Source of the DNA: Armatimonadota bacterium
GTDB taxonomy: Bacteria > Armatimonadota > Fimbriimonadia > Fimbriimonadales > ATM1
DNA: 64,000 nucleotides
Reading direction: 5' to 3'
Assembly: GCA_003577165.1 (NCBI GenBank)
Contig: QEUM01000011.1
Location: 1-64,000, forward strand
Below the pieces are notes generated by a model, which did no database searches, was not told where the DNA came from, and worked only from the letters and a program-made list of their open reading frames with translations. Position numbers and translations under genes: made by a program. This document shows positions 25,708 through 34,090 of this stretch, in pieces. The first letter of the stretch is position 1. Every line of letters begins with the position of its first letter.

Positions 25708-27279
25708 ATGCCGGACTCAGGCATGACGGCTCAACAAGAAATCGAAGTCCTCATTCGCGCCCGATATCCGATTCTCTACGTGGTCACTTGGGAGGAAGAA
25801 AGGGCCCTGGCGACCATCGAAGACGTAGCGCAGCGGCTGAATCGGCCCGTCCGCACGTGGTCGCTCACGCAAGGCATGAAGCCGAGCCCCTCGGAAAAGC
25901 ACGGCGGCGCGCTCGAGAATGCGCGACTGTCACCTGAACTTCACGCTCTCACGCAGGTTCACGGCGAGGCCTCTCCGACCGTGTTCGTGTTTCGCGACTT
26001 CCACCCCTACATCGTTGACAATCGTGTCATTCGGCTGCTCCGAGACCTGGCCGCAAAACTCAAGGCGAGAAGCCAGACACTGATCATCACGGCCCCGAGC
26101 CTGCGCCTTCCGATGGAGCTCGAGAAGGAAGTGACGGTCGTCGAATTCCCCCTCCCCACCGCGGAGGAGATCACCGAGGTCGTCGACCTCGCTCTTCAGG
26201 CCGCGTCACAGAACGCCGCGTTGGAACACGAGCTCGACCCGGTGCGGCGAAAGGAGATCGTGGCGTCCTGCCAAGGGCTGACGCTGGACGAAGTGGAGGC
26301 TGTTCTCGCGCGAAGCCTAGTCGAGAGAAAAAAACTCGACGTCGAGATCATTCTCGAACAAAAGAAGCAGATCGTCAAGAAGTCGGGCGTTCTGGAGTAC
26401 TACCCGGCGACCGAGTCCTTCACGAACGTCGGCGGAATGGAGCACTTGAAGGAATGGCTCCAAAAGCGGTCGCGAAGTTTGTCCGACGAAGCGCGCGCCT
26501 TCGGGCTCCCTGCGCCGAAAGGGGTTCTCCTCTTGGGAGTCCAGGGCTGCGGAAAATCGCTCATAGCGAAGGCGATCGCAAGCCATTGGAAACTTCCGAT
26601 GCTGCGCATGGACGTCGGACGGATTTTCGGAAGCCTCGTCGGACAAAGCGAAGAGAACATACGAAAGGCGATTCGCGTCGCAGAGAGCATCGCACCGTGC
26701 GTGCTTTGGGCCGATGAACTGGAGAAAGGCTTCAGCGGATCGCAAAGCAGCGGCATAAGCGACGGAGGAACGACTGCTCGCGTGTTCGCAACGTTCCTCA
26801 CTTGGCTCCAAGAAAAGACACAACCCGTCTTCTTCATTGCGACAGCGAACGACGTCACGCAGCTCCCCCCCGAACTGCTTCGGAAGGGGAGATTCGACGA
26901 GGTGTTCTTCATCGACCTTCCTGATTCAAAGGAGCGCGAAGAGATCTTCGCCATCCACCTGAAGAAGCGCAAACGCGATCCGAGCACTTTCAGTCTTGCG
27001 GACCTCGCGGAACTGACGAAGGGATTCTCTGGAGCGGAAATCGAGCAGGCCGTGATCGGCGGGATGTTCCTGGCTTTCGACCGAGGACACGACCTCCAGC
27101 AGGAGGACCTCGTGCACGAGATCCGCGCCGTCGTGCCTCTCAGCGTGATGATGCGGGAGGAGATCGACGAGCTGCGGCAGTGGGCCAGGCTGCGGGCCCG
27201 CCCCGCCAGCCGCGACGACGAGTCCCCTTCCTCCGCGCCCGTCCCGGCGAAGCCGTCGCCCCCAACTGCGGCGTCTTAA
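25708..27279 (+). CDS. Ycf46-like AAA+ ATPase
   Basis: A 523-residue cytosolic ATPase. Residues 1-230 form the Ycf46-type N-terminal domain (IEVLIRARYPILYVVTWEEERA). The AAA+ module has Walker A at about 277-284 (GVQGCGKS), Walker B (VLWADELEKG, about 331-340), sensor 1 in FFIATANDV and an arginine-finger region RKGRFDEVFF. It resembles the chloroplast and cyanobacterial Ycf46 family, linked to CO2 use in cyanobacteria but of unclear function elsewhere. A short disordered Pro/Ser tail ends the protein. ATG 25723 is an alternative start. It is divergent from leuS. Confidence 0.88.
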   Translation: MPDSGMTAQQEIEVLIRARYPILYVVTWEEERALATIEDVAQRLNRPVRTWSLTQGMKPSPSEKHGGALENARLSPELHALTQVHGEASPTVFVFRDFHPYIVDNRVIRLLRDLAAKLKARSQTLIITAPSLRLPMELEKEVTVVEFPLPTAEEITEVVDLALQAASQNAALEHELDPVRRKEIVASCQGLTLDEVEAVLARSLVERKKLDVEIILEQKKQIVKKSGVLEYYPATESFTNVGGMEHLKEWLQKRSRSLSDEARAFGLPAPKGVLLLGVQGCGKSLIAKAIASHWKLPMLRMDVGRIFGSLVGQSEENIRKAIRVAESIAPCVLWADELEKGFSGSQSSGISDGGTTARVFATFLTWLQEKTQPVFFIATANDVTQLPPELLRKGRFDEVFFIDLPDSKEREEIFAIHLKKRKRDPSTFSLADLAELTKGFSGAEIEQAVIGGMFLAFDRGHDLQQEDLVHEIRAVVPLSVMMREEIDELRQWARLRARPASRDDESPSSAPVPAKPSPPTAAS

Positions 27280-27324
27280 TTCATATCGGGCGGCCCGTGG
27301 AGGCTGCCCGCAGGAGGTTCACTT

Positions 27325-27594
27325 ATGAAGAAGTGGCTGATCGTGCTCGCATGCGCGAGCCTGATCTTCGCGGCCATCGGGTGTCAAAAGGCCGAGGAGC
27401 CGGCCGCCGCAGAGGACAAGACCACGTCGGCGACGGATACCTCGACGAACAACGCTTCCACCGCGGAGATGATGAAGTGCGAGGGCTGCGGCTCGATGCA
27501 TGACAAAGCGGACATGGTCGACGTCGACGGCAAGATGATGTGCAAAGACTGCGCGGACAAACTCAAGTCTGGCGAAGGCTCAGGCGGATCGTAA
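27325..27594 (+). CDS. Small lipoprotein with a four-cysteine zinc-ribbon-like motif
   Basis: An 89-residue protein preceded by a strong AGGAGG seven bases from the ATG. The signal ends in a lipobox (FAAIGC, Cys20). After a low-complexity Thr/Ser/Ala linker comes CEGCGSMHDKADMVDVDGK, then CKDCADKL: two C-x2-C pairs about 20 residues apart, typical of a treble-clef or zinc-ribbon knuckle, here predicted on the outside of the membrane. The function is unknown; metal or thiol sensing in the periplasm is speculation. Confidence 0.7.
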   Translation: MKKWLIVLACASLIFAAIGCQKAEEPAAAEDKTTSATDTSTNNASTAEMMKCEGCGSMHDKADMVDVDGKMMCKDCADKLKSGEGSGGS

Positions 27595-27601
27595 GCGCGG
27601 T

Positions 27602-27648
27602 ACAAAAAAGGAACGAGGGGCTTGTCGATCGCTTCGGCGAGCCCCTCG
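27602..27648 (-). terminator. Rho-independent terminator after the EamA transporter gene
   Basis: A 9-bp stem (cgaggggct at 27614-27622, agcccctcg at 27640-27648) is followed on the minus strand by a run of six T. It sits immediately after the stop of the minus-strand transporter. Confidence 0.75.
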
Positions 27649-27649
27649 A

Positions 27650-28558
27650 CTATGCCCCCACCTGCGTGAGAGCCTTGAGACGCGATCGAGTCGAGGCGTA
27701 GACGCCCGCGAACACAATAAGCACGCCAACAAGGTCGAGCCAGGTGATCCTCTCGCCGAGATAGAAGTACGCGCACACTCCGGCGATCGGCGGGACGAAA
27801 TACTGATACAGCATGGTGTTCGCCGCCCCAATTCGTCGCACCCCTTCGAAGAAGCCGACAAAGCCGATCGCGCCTGCAAGCACGCTCAGGTGCAGCATCA
27901 GAAGCCACCACTCAAGAGTCAAGCCGGGCCAATCCGTCCTCACAACGGTCGTGATTCCGTACGCGACGACGATTGGGAAACTGCCCGGCATGGAAAGCGT
28001 GAGAAACCTCAAAGGTGACATTCGAATCGTCACGGGCCGCGAAAGAACCGTCGCGAGGGCCCACACGAACGCGCTGGAGAATATCAGCAGCGCGCCGACC
28101 AATGAGGATCTGCCCACCTCCTCGCCATTCGTCACGACAAGAACGACTCCGGCAAACGCCAGTGATGCGCCGAGGATCGCGCCCCAACTGAACTTGTCTT
28201 GGCGAAACAAGACCGCAAGCAAAGCGGTCATGACGGGAGATGTGGCGAGGATGATCGCGCCCTCGGTCCCCCCCGTGCGATCCATGCCCTCGAAGAACAG
28301 GATCATGTAGAGGCCCATCGAAATCGCGCCGATGGAGAGGATCGGCAGCGCCTGACCCTTCGGATACGCGAGGCTCTCTCCAGCGCGCACGCAAAAGAGG
28401 GCAAGCAGCACGTACATGATCACCGTACGAACCAGCAGAACGCCGTCCGGCGGCATCTCGCGGAAGAGCACCTTGAGGGCTACGAAGTTGAAGCCCCAAC
28501 AAACGATAGTGAAGACCAGCGGCCAACAAACGCCGTACCGTGGGCGCGGGTCAGCCAC
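27650..28558 (-). CDS. EamA/DMT-family inner-membrane transporter
   Basis: A 302-residue protein with ten predicted membrane helices in two EamA repeats (one starting VFTIVCWGFNFVALKVLF, the other AFVWALATVLSRPV). Family members export metabolites such as amino acids or nucleosides. I choose the GTG at 28558, which overlaps the upstream gene's stop by eight bases. Longer ORF starts lie entirely inside the upstream gene and add an Arg/Ser-rich, non-membrane leader. No substrate can be inferred. Confidence 0.85.
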   Translation of the reverse strand: MADPRPRYGVCWPLVFTIVCWGFNFVALKVLFREMPPDGVLLVRTVIMYVLLALFCVRAGESLAYPKGQALPILSIGAISMGLYMILFFEGMDRTGGTEGAIILATSPVMTALLAVLFRQDKFSWGAILGASLAFAGVVLVVTNGEEVGRSSLVGALLIFSSAFVWALATVLSRPVTIRMSPLRFLTLSMPGSFPIVVAYGITTVVRTDWPGLTLEWWLLMLHLSVLAGAIGFVGFFEGVRRIGAANTMLYQYFVPPIAGVCAYFYLGERITWLDLVGVLIVFAGVYASTRSRLKALTQVGA

Positions 28559-29831
28559 GCCTGCGATACCTAAGGAAAACCTCGTCGCCGATCGCATGCT
28601 CCTCGACGAGGGCGTACTGTAGGAGCGCGCTTCGGTCGAAGGGAGGCGCGGTTGCGATCGTCGGCACATTCTCGCCTAACTTGATCTTCGGAGCCACGGT
28701 GAGGAAGATCTCGTCAATCAAGTCGTCGCGAAAGAGTTGACCGTTCAAGTCGCTTCCCCCCTCCACGAGTACACGCCGAATGCCGAGTTCCGAGCGCATC
28801 CGTCGAAGCGCTTCCCGCAAGTTGACATGGGGCACATCCGACCGCCATATCTGGACCCCATCCGCCAAAGTAGGCAAAGCCGCCTCGGAGCCGCACACGA
28901 CGACGGCCTTCGTCGGGCAATCCGCAAAGAACCGAGTCTCTGCAAGGATGTTCCCACTGTGCGTCACCACGAATCTCCACAGATCGCACGAGTAGTGCAG
29001 TTTGGACGTGCTCCTTTGAGAGCCTGCGCCGATGAGCACCGCTTCCGAAGAGTCCTCGATGCGTCGCATCAGTTTGTGGTCGTTTGGGCTGCCCAGGTCT
29101 TCGACCGGCTCTCCCCTCTTGCCCGAAAGGATCTTGCCGTCGATCGTCGCCACCATGTTGACGAAGACATAAGGCAAACCTGGTTTCGACAGGTTGATCG
29201 GATACGCAAGAGCGCCGTAGATGTGCGGCCACTCAGTTTCGCTTTCGGCCCAAGCTGCAAGCGCTTTCCGCAAGCGAATCCACGGCTGCTCCGCATACCG
29301 CTCGCCGCCAATCCAATACGTCGGCAGGTTGTAAACGCCGTTCGCGTGCGCCGCGTCGTTGAAGTGAACGATGTTCGCAGAGAACCGCAGCCCCTGAACC
29401 GACGCTTCGAGTTCGGCGAGATCCAGCCCCAGGCCCTTTGCGCACTCCCGTATGACGGCAATCTCCGATACGTTCGCGTTCTCCGTCCAGTGAGCGAAGT
29501 AGAGCCGCTCGATGAGCGTTTCATGAACGCCGGACAGTTTTGCAAACTCGACCGCCTCGTGCGCGCTGTGCGAATCGTAGTACGGCTTGCGCTCGAACTC
29601 AAGCCCCTCGGCCGCAAACGCAAGCGTCTGCCGGCTCGGCGTGCGCGGCTTGTTGGGGGGTGGAGGCGGACCTCCGGGCTTGTACTCCTCTTCCAAGTCG
29701 TCTGGGAAGAGGACATACGGTCTCCAATCGAGTTCGACTCCGAACTCCCGGCGCATCCGTCGGCCCTGGAAGAGGCCCAGCCAGCACCACTCGCAGACGA
29801 AGTCGTGGGCGACGGGAACCGCAAGGGGCAT
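28551..29831 (-). CDS. DsbA-like oxidoreductase fused to RibD C-terminal reductase domain
   Basis: A 426-residue cytosolic protein. Residues 1-205 are a DsbA/FrnE-like thioredoxin fold: AHDFVCEWCWLGLFQGRRM with C13-x2-C16, then SAHEAVEFAKLSG, FSANIVHFNDAAHANGVYN and PTYWIGGERYAE near cis-Pro. Residues 225-426 are a RibD_C/dihydrofolate-reductase-like domain: LPYVFVNMVATIDGKI, DHKLMRRIEDSSEAVLIGAGS, and VLVEGGSDLNGQLFRDDLIDEI. No RibD deaminase domain is present. The start at 29831 lies seven bases after a TAGAAT box. Coupling a disulfide-type domain to a pteridine or pyrimidine reductase is unusual and its reaction is unknown. Confidence 0.85.
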   Translation of the reverse strand: MPLAVPVAHDFVCEWCWLGLFQGRRMRREFGVELDWRPYVLFPDDLEEEYKPGGPPPPPNKPRTPSRQTLAFAAEGLEFERKPYYDSHSAHEAVEFAKLSGVHETLIERLYFAHWTENANVSEIAVIRECAKGLGLDLAELEASVQGLRFSANIVHFNDAAHANGVYNLPTYWIGGERYAEQPWIRLRKALAAWAESETEWPHIYGALAYPINLSKPGLPYVFVNMVATIDGKILSGKRGEPVEDLGSPNDHKLMRRIEDSSEAVLIGAGSQRSTSKLHYSCDLWRFVVTHSGNILAETRFFADCPTKAVVVCGSEAALPTLADGVQIWRSDVPHVNLREALRRMRSELGIRRVLVEGGSDLNGQLFRDDLIDEIFLTVAPKIKLGENVPTIATAPPFDRSALLQYALVEEHAIGDEVFLRYRRRG

Positions 29832-29838
29832 GTTCGGT

Positions 29839-29844
29839 ATTCTA
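29839..29844 (-). promoter_or_regulatory. Putative leaderless promoter (-10 TAGAAT) of the DsbA-RibD fusion gene
   Basis: TAGAAT on the minus strand ends seven bases before the ATG at 29831 and no ribosome-binding site is visible. It supports this start over the longer ORF starting at 30041. Confidence 0.5.
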
Positions 29845-29893
29845 GCCGAGCCGCTTCCCGGCCCTGCGTCCGGCGGGCGACAGGAGGTTTTAT

Positions 29894-30421
29894 ATGAGTT
29901 TTCGTTTTGTGATCGCGTTCGCAGTGCTTTGTCTCGCGCTCGTTGCATGCAGCGGTGGCGGAACCAAGCCGGCCGACACGCAGAAGGAAGGGAATGCGAC
30001 GACATCCACCGACTCGGCGACTGCGAACGGCGGCGGCACAACCAACGCAGACGCCGGGACTGCGGATCCGGAGCCGAGCGGCGGCACGAGTTCCGAAGCG
30101 AGCATTCTCATCGGAAGGTGGGTCTTCGAGCCCTCAGCCGAGCAGAAAGCTCAGATGGGCGACACCATCCCGTCGAGCGAGTTCGTGTTCACAGCCGACG
30201 GGAAGTTCAAGATGACGGGCACGAGCGGGACGGAGTCGGTCTCTGTGATCGGGTCCTGGAAACTCGACGGCAAAAAGGCCACTCTCACCCCTGAATCCCT
30301 AGGGGGCAAGAAGCCCGAGAACGAGATGGAGCGAAAGCCCCTCGTGATCACGCTCTCGGAGGACGGAAAGTACTTCACCCCCGAGGACAGCGGCGTTCCG
30401 GTCCGATACGTGCGTAAGTAG
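29894..30421 (+). CDS. Lipoprotein of a tandem paralogous pair, first copy
   Basis: A 175-residue lipoprotein preceded by AGGAGG six bases from the ATG. The lipobox is LVAC (Cys at about 19). After a low-complexity linker, residues 70-175 form a small beta-rich domain starting ILIGRWVFEPSAEQKAQM and containing FTADGKFKM and GSWKLDGKKATL. This pattern of G-x-W, D-G-x-F and a final strand resembles the lipocalin-like stress-protein folds found in many lipoproteins. The next gene shares the G-R-W-x-x-x-P-x-x-E-Q core. Confidence 0.75.
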   Translation: MSFRFVIAFAVLCLALVACSGGGTKPADTQKEGNATTSTDSATANGGGTTNADAGTADPEPSGGTSSEASILIGRWVFEPSAEQKAQMGDTIPSSEFVFTADGKFKMTGTSGTESVSVIGSWKLDGKKATLTPESLGGKKPENEMERKPLVITLSEDGKYFTPEDSGVPVRYVRK

Positions 30422-30427
30422 ATACAG

Positions 30428-30955
30428 ATGAAGTTCCGCCTCTCTCTCTCCGGTCGGCGCCGGACGCCGACGTCGGCGCTGCTTCTCGCGAGTGTGCTCG
30501 GCCTGGCGGCGGCTTTCGCCCTGCCAGGCTGCGTGGACCCGGGTGGCTCAGTGGCGGAAAGGAAGTTCGCGCCCGCCAGCCCTGAAACCCTCAAAGACAG
30601 ATCGACACTCATCATCGGTCGGTGGCGAATCGTCCCCACTCCCGAGCAGGAAGAGGAGTTTGCGCAAATGAGGCAGGCGGGCATGACCCCCCCCGACATG
30701 GCGATCTACGTCTACGATGACGGCCGGTTCGAAATGCACGGGTGGAGCAATAGCGAGAAGATGTTTGCGGAAGGCACCTACAAGTATCACGACCACAAGA
30801 TCGTGTTCATCCCGTCCGTTTCGCACGGGCTCGCAAAAGAGAAGGATGCCAAACTGATGAGCGTCGAAGGGCAGGTGTCGGATGATGTGAAGCACATCAT
30901 TTCCGACGCCTTCATCCTTGAGAAAGAGATTTCTTACGTCCAGACTGGGCCCTGA
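30428..30955 (+). CDS. Lipoprotein of a tandem paralogous pair, second copy
   Basis: A 175-residue protein starting six bases after the first copy, without a clear ribosome-binding site, so translational coupling is likely. The signal ends in a lipobox-like LPGC (Cys at about 36) after an unusually long Arg-rich N-terminus. The domain repeats the pattern of the first copy: LIIGRWRIVPTPEQEEEF, YDDGRFEMHGW, then GTYKYHDHKIVFI. Its last 44 bases overlap the convergent rsmG gene. Function unknown. Confidence 0.75.
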   Translation: MKFRLSLSGRRRTPTSALLLASVLGLAAAFALPGCVDPGGSVAERKFAPASPETLKDRSTLIIGRWRIVPTPEQEEEFAQMRQAGMTPPDMAIYVYDDGRFEMHGWSNSEKMFAEGTYKYHDHKIVFIPSVSHGLAKEKDAKLMSVEGQVSDDVKHIISDAFILEKEISYVQTGP

Positions 30956-31640
30956 TCTTCGCCCACGGTCTCGGTATCGATGCCTGAGTGGCCCTCGCCT
31001 TGCGAACGACGGGAATAAGGCGGACCGCGTTCAACTCGGGCAGTTCCACCTGATGAACGCGCTCCAATTCGCAGCCCAGGCCTTTCCAATTCACTCTCTC
31101 GATGTCGTGTTCGTCATTCGACGTCCGCATCGGTAGGAGCAGTCCGCCGACCACTGCGAACGCGACACTCAGTTCGACTTGCGCTTCCAAGGGAGCGAAC
31201 GCGCGGCCCGTCACCACGTCGAACTTCGCGCGCAGGTTCGGATCGTGCGCAGCGACTTCGGCTCGTGCGCAAATCACTTCACGAAGCACAGCAAGTGCGC
31301 CCGAAGGACCGAACTCATTGCTCAGGAAGTCGGCGGTCTTTTTGTGGGCGTCGAGTGCAAACACCTTGAAGTCTGGCCGAGCGATCGCGACGGAAACCCC
31401 AGGCAAGCCTGCGCCGGTCCCTAAGTCGAGCAGGGACGAACCTTCCGGAATCAACGAGCAGATCGTGAGAGAATCGAGAAAGTGACGCGACCAGCAATCC
31501 TCAATGGGAACTCGCGTCAGATTCATCTGCTCGTTGGCGGAGTAGATCGCTCCCTCCTGAGCCTGGTACCGATCTAACTGCTCCTCCGTCAGTTCGAGCC
31601 CCAGGCGTCGCGCTCCGTCCCTCAACCCGGAGCGGTTCAT
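30912..31640 (-). CDS. rsmG: 16S rRNA (guanine-527-N7)-methyltransferase
   Basis: A 242-residue SAM-dependent methyltransferase that modifies G527 of 16S rRNA. Key motifs are NLTRVPIEDCWSRHFLDSL, the SAM-binding LLDLGTGAGLPGV, ALDAHKKTADFL and DVVTGRAFAPL. The start at 31640 overlaps the pth stop by four bases. The 3' end runs 44 bases into the convergent lipoprotein gene. Confidence 0.95.
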   Translation of the reverse strand: MNRSGLRDGARRLGLELTEEQLDRYQAQEGAIYSANEQMNLTRVPIEDCWSRHFLDSLTICSLIPEGSSLLDLGTGAGLPGVSVAIARPDFKVFALDAHKKTADFLSNEFGPSGALAVLREVICARAEVAAHDPNLRAKFDVVTGRAFAPLEAQVELSVAFAVVGGLLLPMRTSNDEHDIERVNWKGLGCELERVHQVELPELNAVRLIPVVRKARATQASIPRPWAKIRAQSGRKKSLSQG

Positions 31641-32248
31641 TCGGCGTCCGCCGGTAAGTTGACGCGATTCATCGCGATGTCGATTCCGCTCCCCACTATC
31701 AGTTCGCATGCGTCCGCCGCCCGCCGAATCGCGTCCCGAATCGGCTCGATCTCGTCTCGATCGAAGCGGCTCAGCACGTGGTCCACGCCGGAGACGGTCG
31801 GCTTGCCGATTCCTATGCGGACCCTCGGAAACTCCTGCGTGCCGAGCGAGGAGATAATGCTCTTCATGCCGTTGTGAGTCCCGGCCCCCCCCTTCGGCTT
31901 GACCTGAACCCGCGCGACATCCAAGTCCATCTCGTCATAGATGATCACGACGCGCTCCGAAGGGATGCCGAAGTGTCGGCTCAGTTGCGAAACCGCCTGC
32001 CCGCTGAGATTCATGTACGTCATCGGTTTGGCGAGGCATACAACCTCTCCCTCTTTCTCGAAGGTGGCGAAACCGTAGTGCGCGCGAAAGCGACGCTCGG
32101 TCAACTTCACTCCGTGTCGCGCGCAAAGCTCGCGAATGACTTCGAAGCCAACGTTGTGCCGAGTCCCGTCGTACTCTCCTCCCAAATTTCCGAGACCCAC
32201 CACGAGCCATGTCGGTTGGGGGGGCGGCTTTCGCCGAAAAAACGCCAC
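31637..32248 (-). CDS. pth: Peptidyl-tRNA hydrolase
   Basis: A 203-residue esterase that releases peptides from peptidyl-tRNA. The catalytic His is in DGTRHNVGFEV; other motifs are LAKPMTYMNLSGQAV, IYDEMDLDVARVQVKPKGGAGTHNG and RVRIGIGKP. It starts with GTG, and a CATAAT -10 box ends six bases before it, so the message appears leaderless. It is translationally coupled to rsmG. A basic ten-residue N-terminal leader (AFFRRKPPPQ) precedes the usual start of the family. Confidence 0.95.
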   Translation of the reverse strand: MAFFRRKPPPQPTWLVVGLGNLGGEYDGTRHNVGFEVIRELCARHGVKLTERRFRAHYGFATFEKEGEVVCLAKPMTYMNLSGQAVSQLSRHFGIPSERVVIIYDEMDLDVARVQVKPKGGAGTHNGMKSIISSLGTQEFPRVRIGIGKPTVSGVDHVLSRFDRDEIEPIRDAIRRAADACELIVGSGIDIAMNRVNLPADAE

Positions 32249-32254
32249 GCCGGA

Positions 32255-32260
32255 ATTATG
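32255..32260 (-). promoter_or_regulatory. Putative leaderless promoter (-10 CATAAT) of pth-rsmG
   Basis: CATAAT on the minus strand lies six bases before the GTG start of pth at 32248. No Shine-Dalgarno site is visible. Confidence 0.5.
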
Positions 32261-32265
32261 CCCGG

Positions 32266-32856
32266 CTACTCTTGTGGGTTGTACTCTTCAACGCTTCTCG
32301 CGCCCGGCCAATACTTGATTCCTCCGCCCTTCAGCAAGAGGAGCGCATTCGCCGACGCCTTCCGATTGCGATCAGTCTCCCAAGTCGCGTTGTACTGCCT
32401 CGCCCACTGCCAGTGGCATTCTGAAATCGGAGTCTCGTCGAACCACTTGCCCGAACCGCGAGCGGGCCACGGGCCCCACCAGCCGAGCACGTGAGCCTTG
32501 CCCCAATTCGGGACCCAGGTGTAACTCACGCCAGAAGGAAGTTCGAGCGTGCCCTCCAGCCGATCCGACGGCGTGTGCTTCCCCTCGCCCGGATCGAGCG
32601 GGCAGTGCAGCAAGTCTACGTTCGAGAGATAGCCGTTCGCGATATGACTGAGACGGAAGGGCAACTTGTCGTCGAAGTCCTGCCGGTAGATCTGCATTGC
32701 CGTGCCGATTTGGCGCAGATTCGTCACGCAAACCGTCTCATGCGCCTTCCGCCGCGCCCTCGCCAAGATCGGGAACAGCACCGCAGCCAGGATGGCGATG
32801 ATGGCCATTGCCACCAGCAACTCCATCATCGTAAACCCCGGTCTGCGCTGCTTCAT
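32266..32856 (-). CDS. Type IV prepilin-like (pseudopilin) protein
   Basis: A 196-residue protein with the prepilin peptidase site GFTMMELLVAMAII: cleavage after Gly, Glu at position 5 of the mature chain, then a hydrophobic helix through about residue 30. The following segment (ARRKAHETVCVTNLRQIGTAM, positions 31-51) has the C-x2-N-L-R-Q-I-G pattern seen in large families of Armatimonadota and planctomycete pseudopilins. The C-terminal domain ends with low homology to known pilins. It probably forms part of a type II secretion or type IV pilus-like fibre whose machinery is not in this window. Confidence 0.88.
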   Translation of the reverse strand: MKQRRPGFTMMELLVAMAIIAILAAVLFPILARARRKAHETVCVTNLRQIGTAMQIYRQDFDDKLPFRLSHIANGYLSNVDLLHCPLDPGEGKHTPSDRLEGTLELPSGVSYTWVPNWGKAHVLGWWGPWPARGSGKWFDETPISECHWQWARQYNATWETDRNRKASANALLLLKGGGIKYWPGARSVEEYNPQE

Positions 32857-32887
32857 CCGTTGGATGGACGCCCCTTCGGCGTCACAG

Positions 32888-34090
32888 TTACATTCTATCG
32901 CCCTTCTCGGCCGCTAGACGGGCAACTTCTGGGAACTCGTCCGCGAACCGGAACCCCAGGCCCCTCAGTTCGCCCCAGGCCAGCCAGAAGGCCCTCTCCC
33001 GCGGCCCCCTCATGCCCTGGTTGAACGCTCCGACCCTGCCGTCCGCCTGAGCCACGCCTACGGCCAGGAAGCCCGCCAGCGCCTTCGCAGCCGCCAACCG
33101 CCGCCCCTTGTCGAGGGCGGCCAGCTCTCGCTCGAGACCCACGCGCATCTGTTCCGATCGCTCCGCCGCGCTTTCATCGCCCCCTCGAAACGTCGCGAAG
33201 AACACGGCGACAGACTCCGACCTTCTGAGGGTCAGCGACAGCCCGCTGGCGTAGCTCCACGCGCCGTCCCGCCGAACCATCTTCGCGAGCGGGCTCGACT
33301 TCCCGCGTCCTAACGCGGTGACTTCGAGGAGCCAACCAGGGAACTCGGCGCTCTTGACGGATGGGCCCTTCCGGACCCACGCGGCAGTTACGTACCCGTC
33401 TGGATGCCCCCCCTGGCCCTTCGCTTTGCGAAACCTCGATTCCCGCGCGCCCCCCCCTTCCCAAGTGGAGAGCGAACCAGCGAGCGAGCGCGTCGCGTCA
33501 TCGGCGGAAACATCACCCACGACGCCGACCGCGGTTCGCTCCGGACGAAACACCCTCGCGTATAACACAGCCGCGTCCCCGGCCTTCGGGCGCTCCACAT
33601 CCACGGGCCCACAACCTGCGCCGGCGAGGACTTCTCGAATTCCGGCCAGATGGGCGAGAGATCGCAAATCGGCTCTCTCTCGCGCCATCTTCCTTTCCGC
33701 CCAGGCGATGCCCTCCTCTGTGAACTTCGTCCTTCTTAGAGTCTCTCCCAACAGCAGCGCGGCGTGCGAGAGGTGAGTCGCTGGCACTGTGATTTCGATC
33801 CGAACGCAGTCGCGCGTCAACTCGGATTCTATCGCCCCCCCCGAACGGTCGGCGAGCGCCCGAAGTTCCGAAACGGACAGCCTCTCCGACTCCCGAAGCA
33901 GACAGGCGACGACATACTCCAAGCCTCCTAACTGTTCGGGAGTTAGATCGGACGCGTCCACGAGCGCCTGAACGCAGACGAGCCCGCCATTGGTTCGCGG
34001 CTCGACGACGATCGGAATGCCGTTCCCCAGGCGAGTGAGTTGGGCGGCCGCCGCTAACAGTGCAAGACTCGCGATCAATCCCCCCTCCAA
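32888..34090 (-). CDS. M16-family peptidase-like protein lacking the zinc site (inactive partner)
   Basis: A 400-residue protein with the M16 fold pattern, including VQALVDASDLTPEQLGGLEYVVACLL where the active family has HxxEH. The His and Glu zinc ligands are absent (GLEYV), so it should not be a protease by itself. It overlaps the active M16 gene by 16 bases and follows it, as in bacterial M16B pairs in which one subunit is catalytic and the other structural. A signal-like stretch (GLIASLALLAAAAQ) is present. Confidence 0.82.
   Translation of the reverse strand: MEGGLIASLALLAAAAQLTRLGNGIPIVVEPRTNGGLVCVQALVDASDLTPEQLGGLEYVVACLLRESERLSVSELRALADRSGGAIESELTRDCVRIEITVPATHLSHAALLLGETLRRTKFTEEGIAWAERKMARERADLRSLAHLAGIREVLAGAGCGPVDVERPKAGDAAVLYARVFRPERTAVGVVGDVSADDATRSLAGSLSTWEGGGARESRFRKAKGQGGHPDGYVTAAWVRKGPSVKSAEFPGWLLEVTALGRGKSSPLAKMVRRDGAWSYASGLSLTLRRSESVAVFFATFRGGDESAAERSEQMRVGLERELAALDKGRRLAAAKALAGFLAVGVAQADGRVGAFNQGMRGPRERAFWLAWGELRGLGFRFADEFPEVARLAAEKGDRM

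Noticed and set aside
24518-25726. A 402-codon open frame on the plus strand opposite leuS
   Set aside because: It lies entirely antisense to a clear leucyl-tRNA synthetase, has no recognisable domain and an Arg/Pro/His-rich composition typical of shadow frames in high-GC DNA.
33450-33842. Poly-C tracts in the M16-like gene as frameshift errors
   Set aside because: The 400-codon frame is open across both tracts and the protein aligns to the expected length, so no frame break is present.
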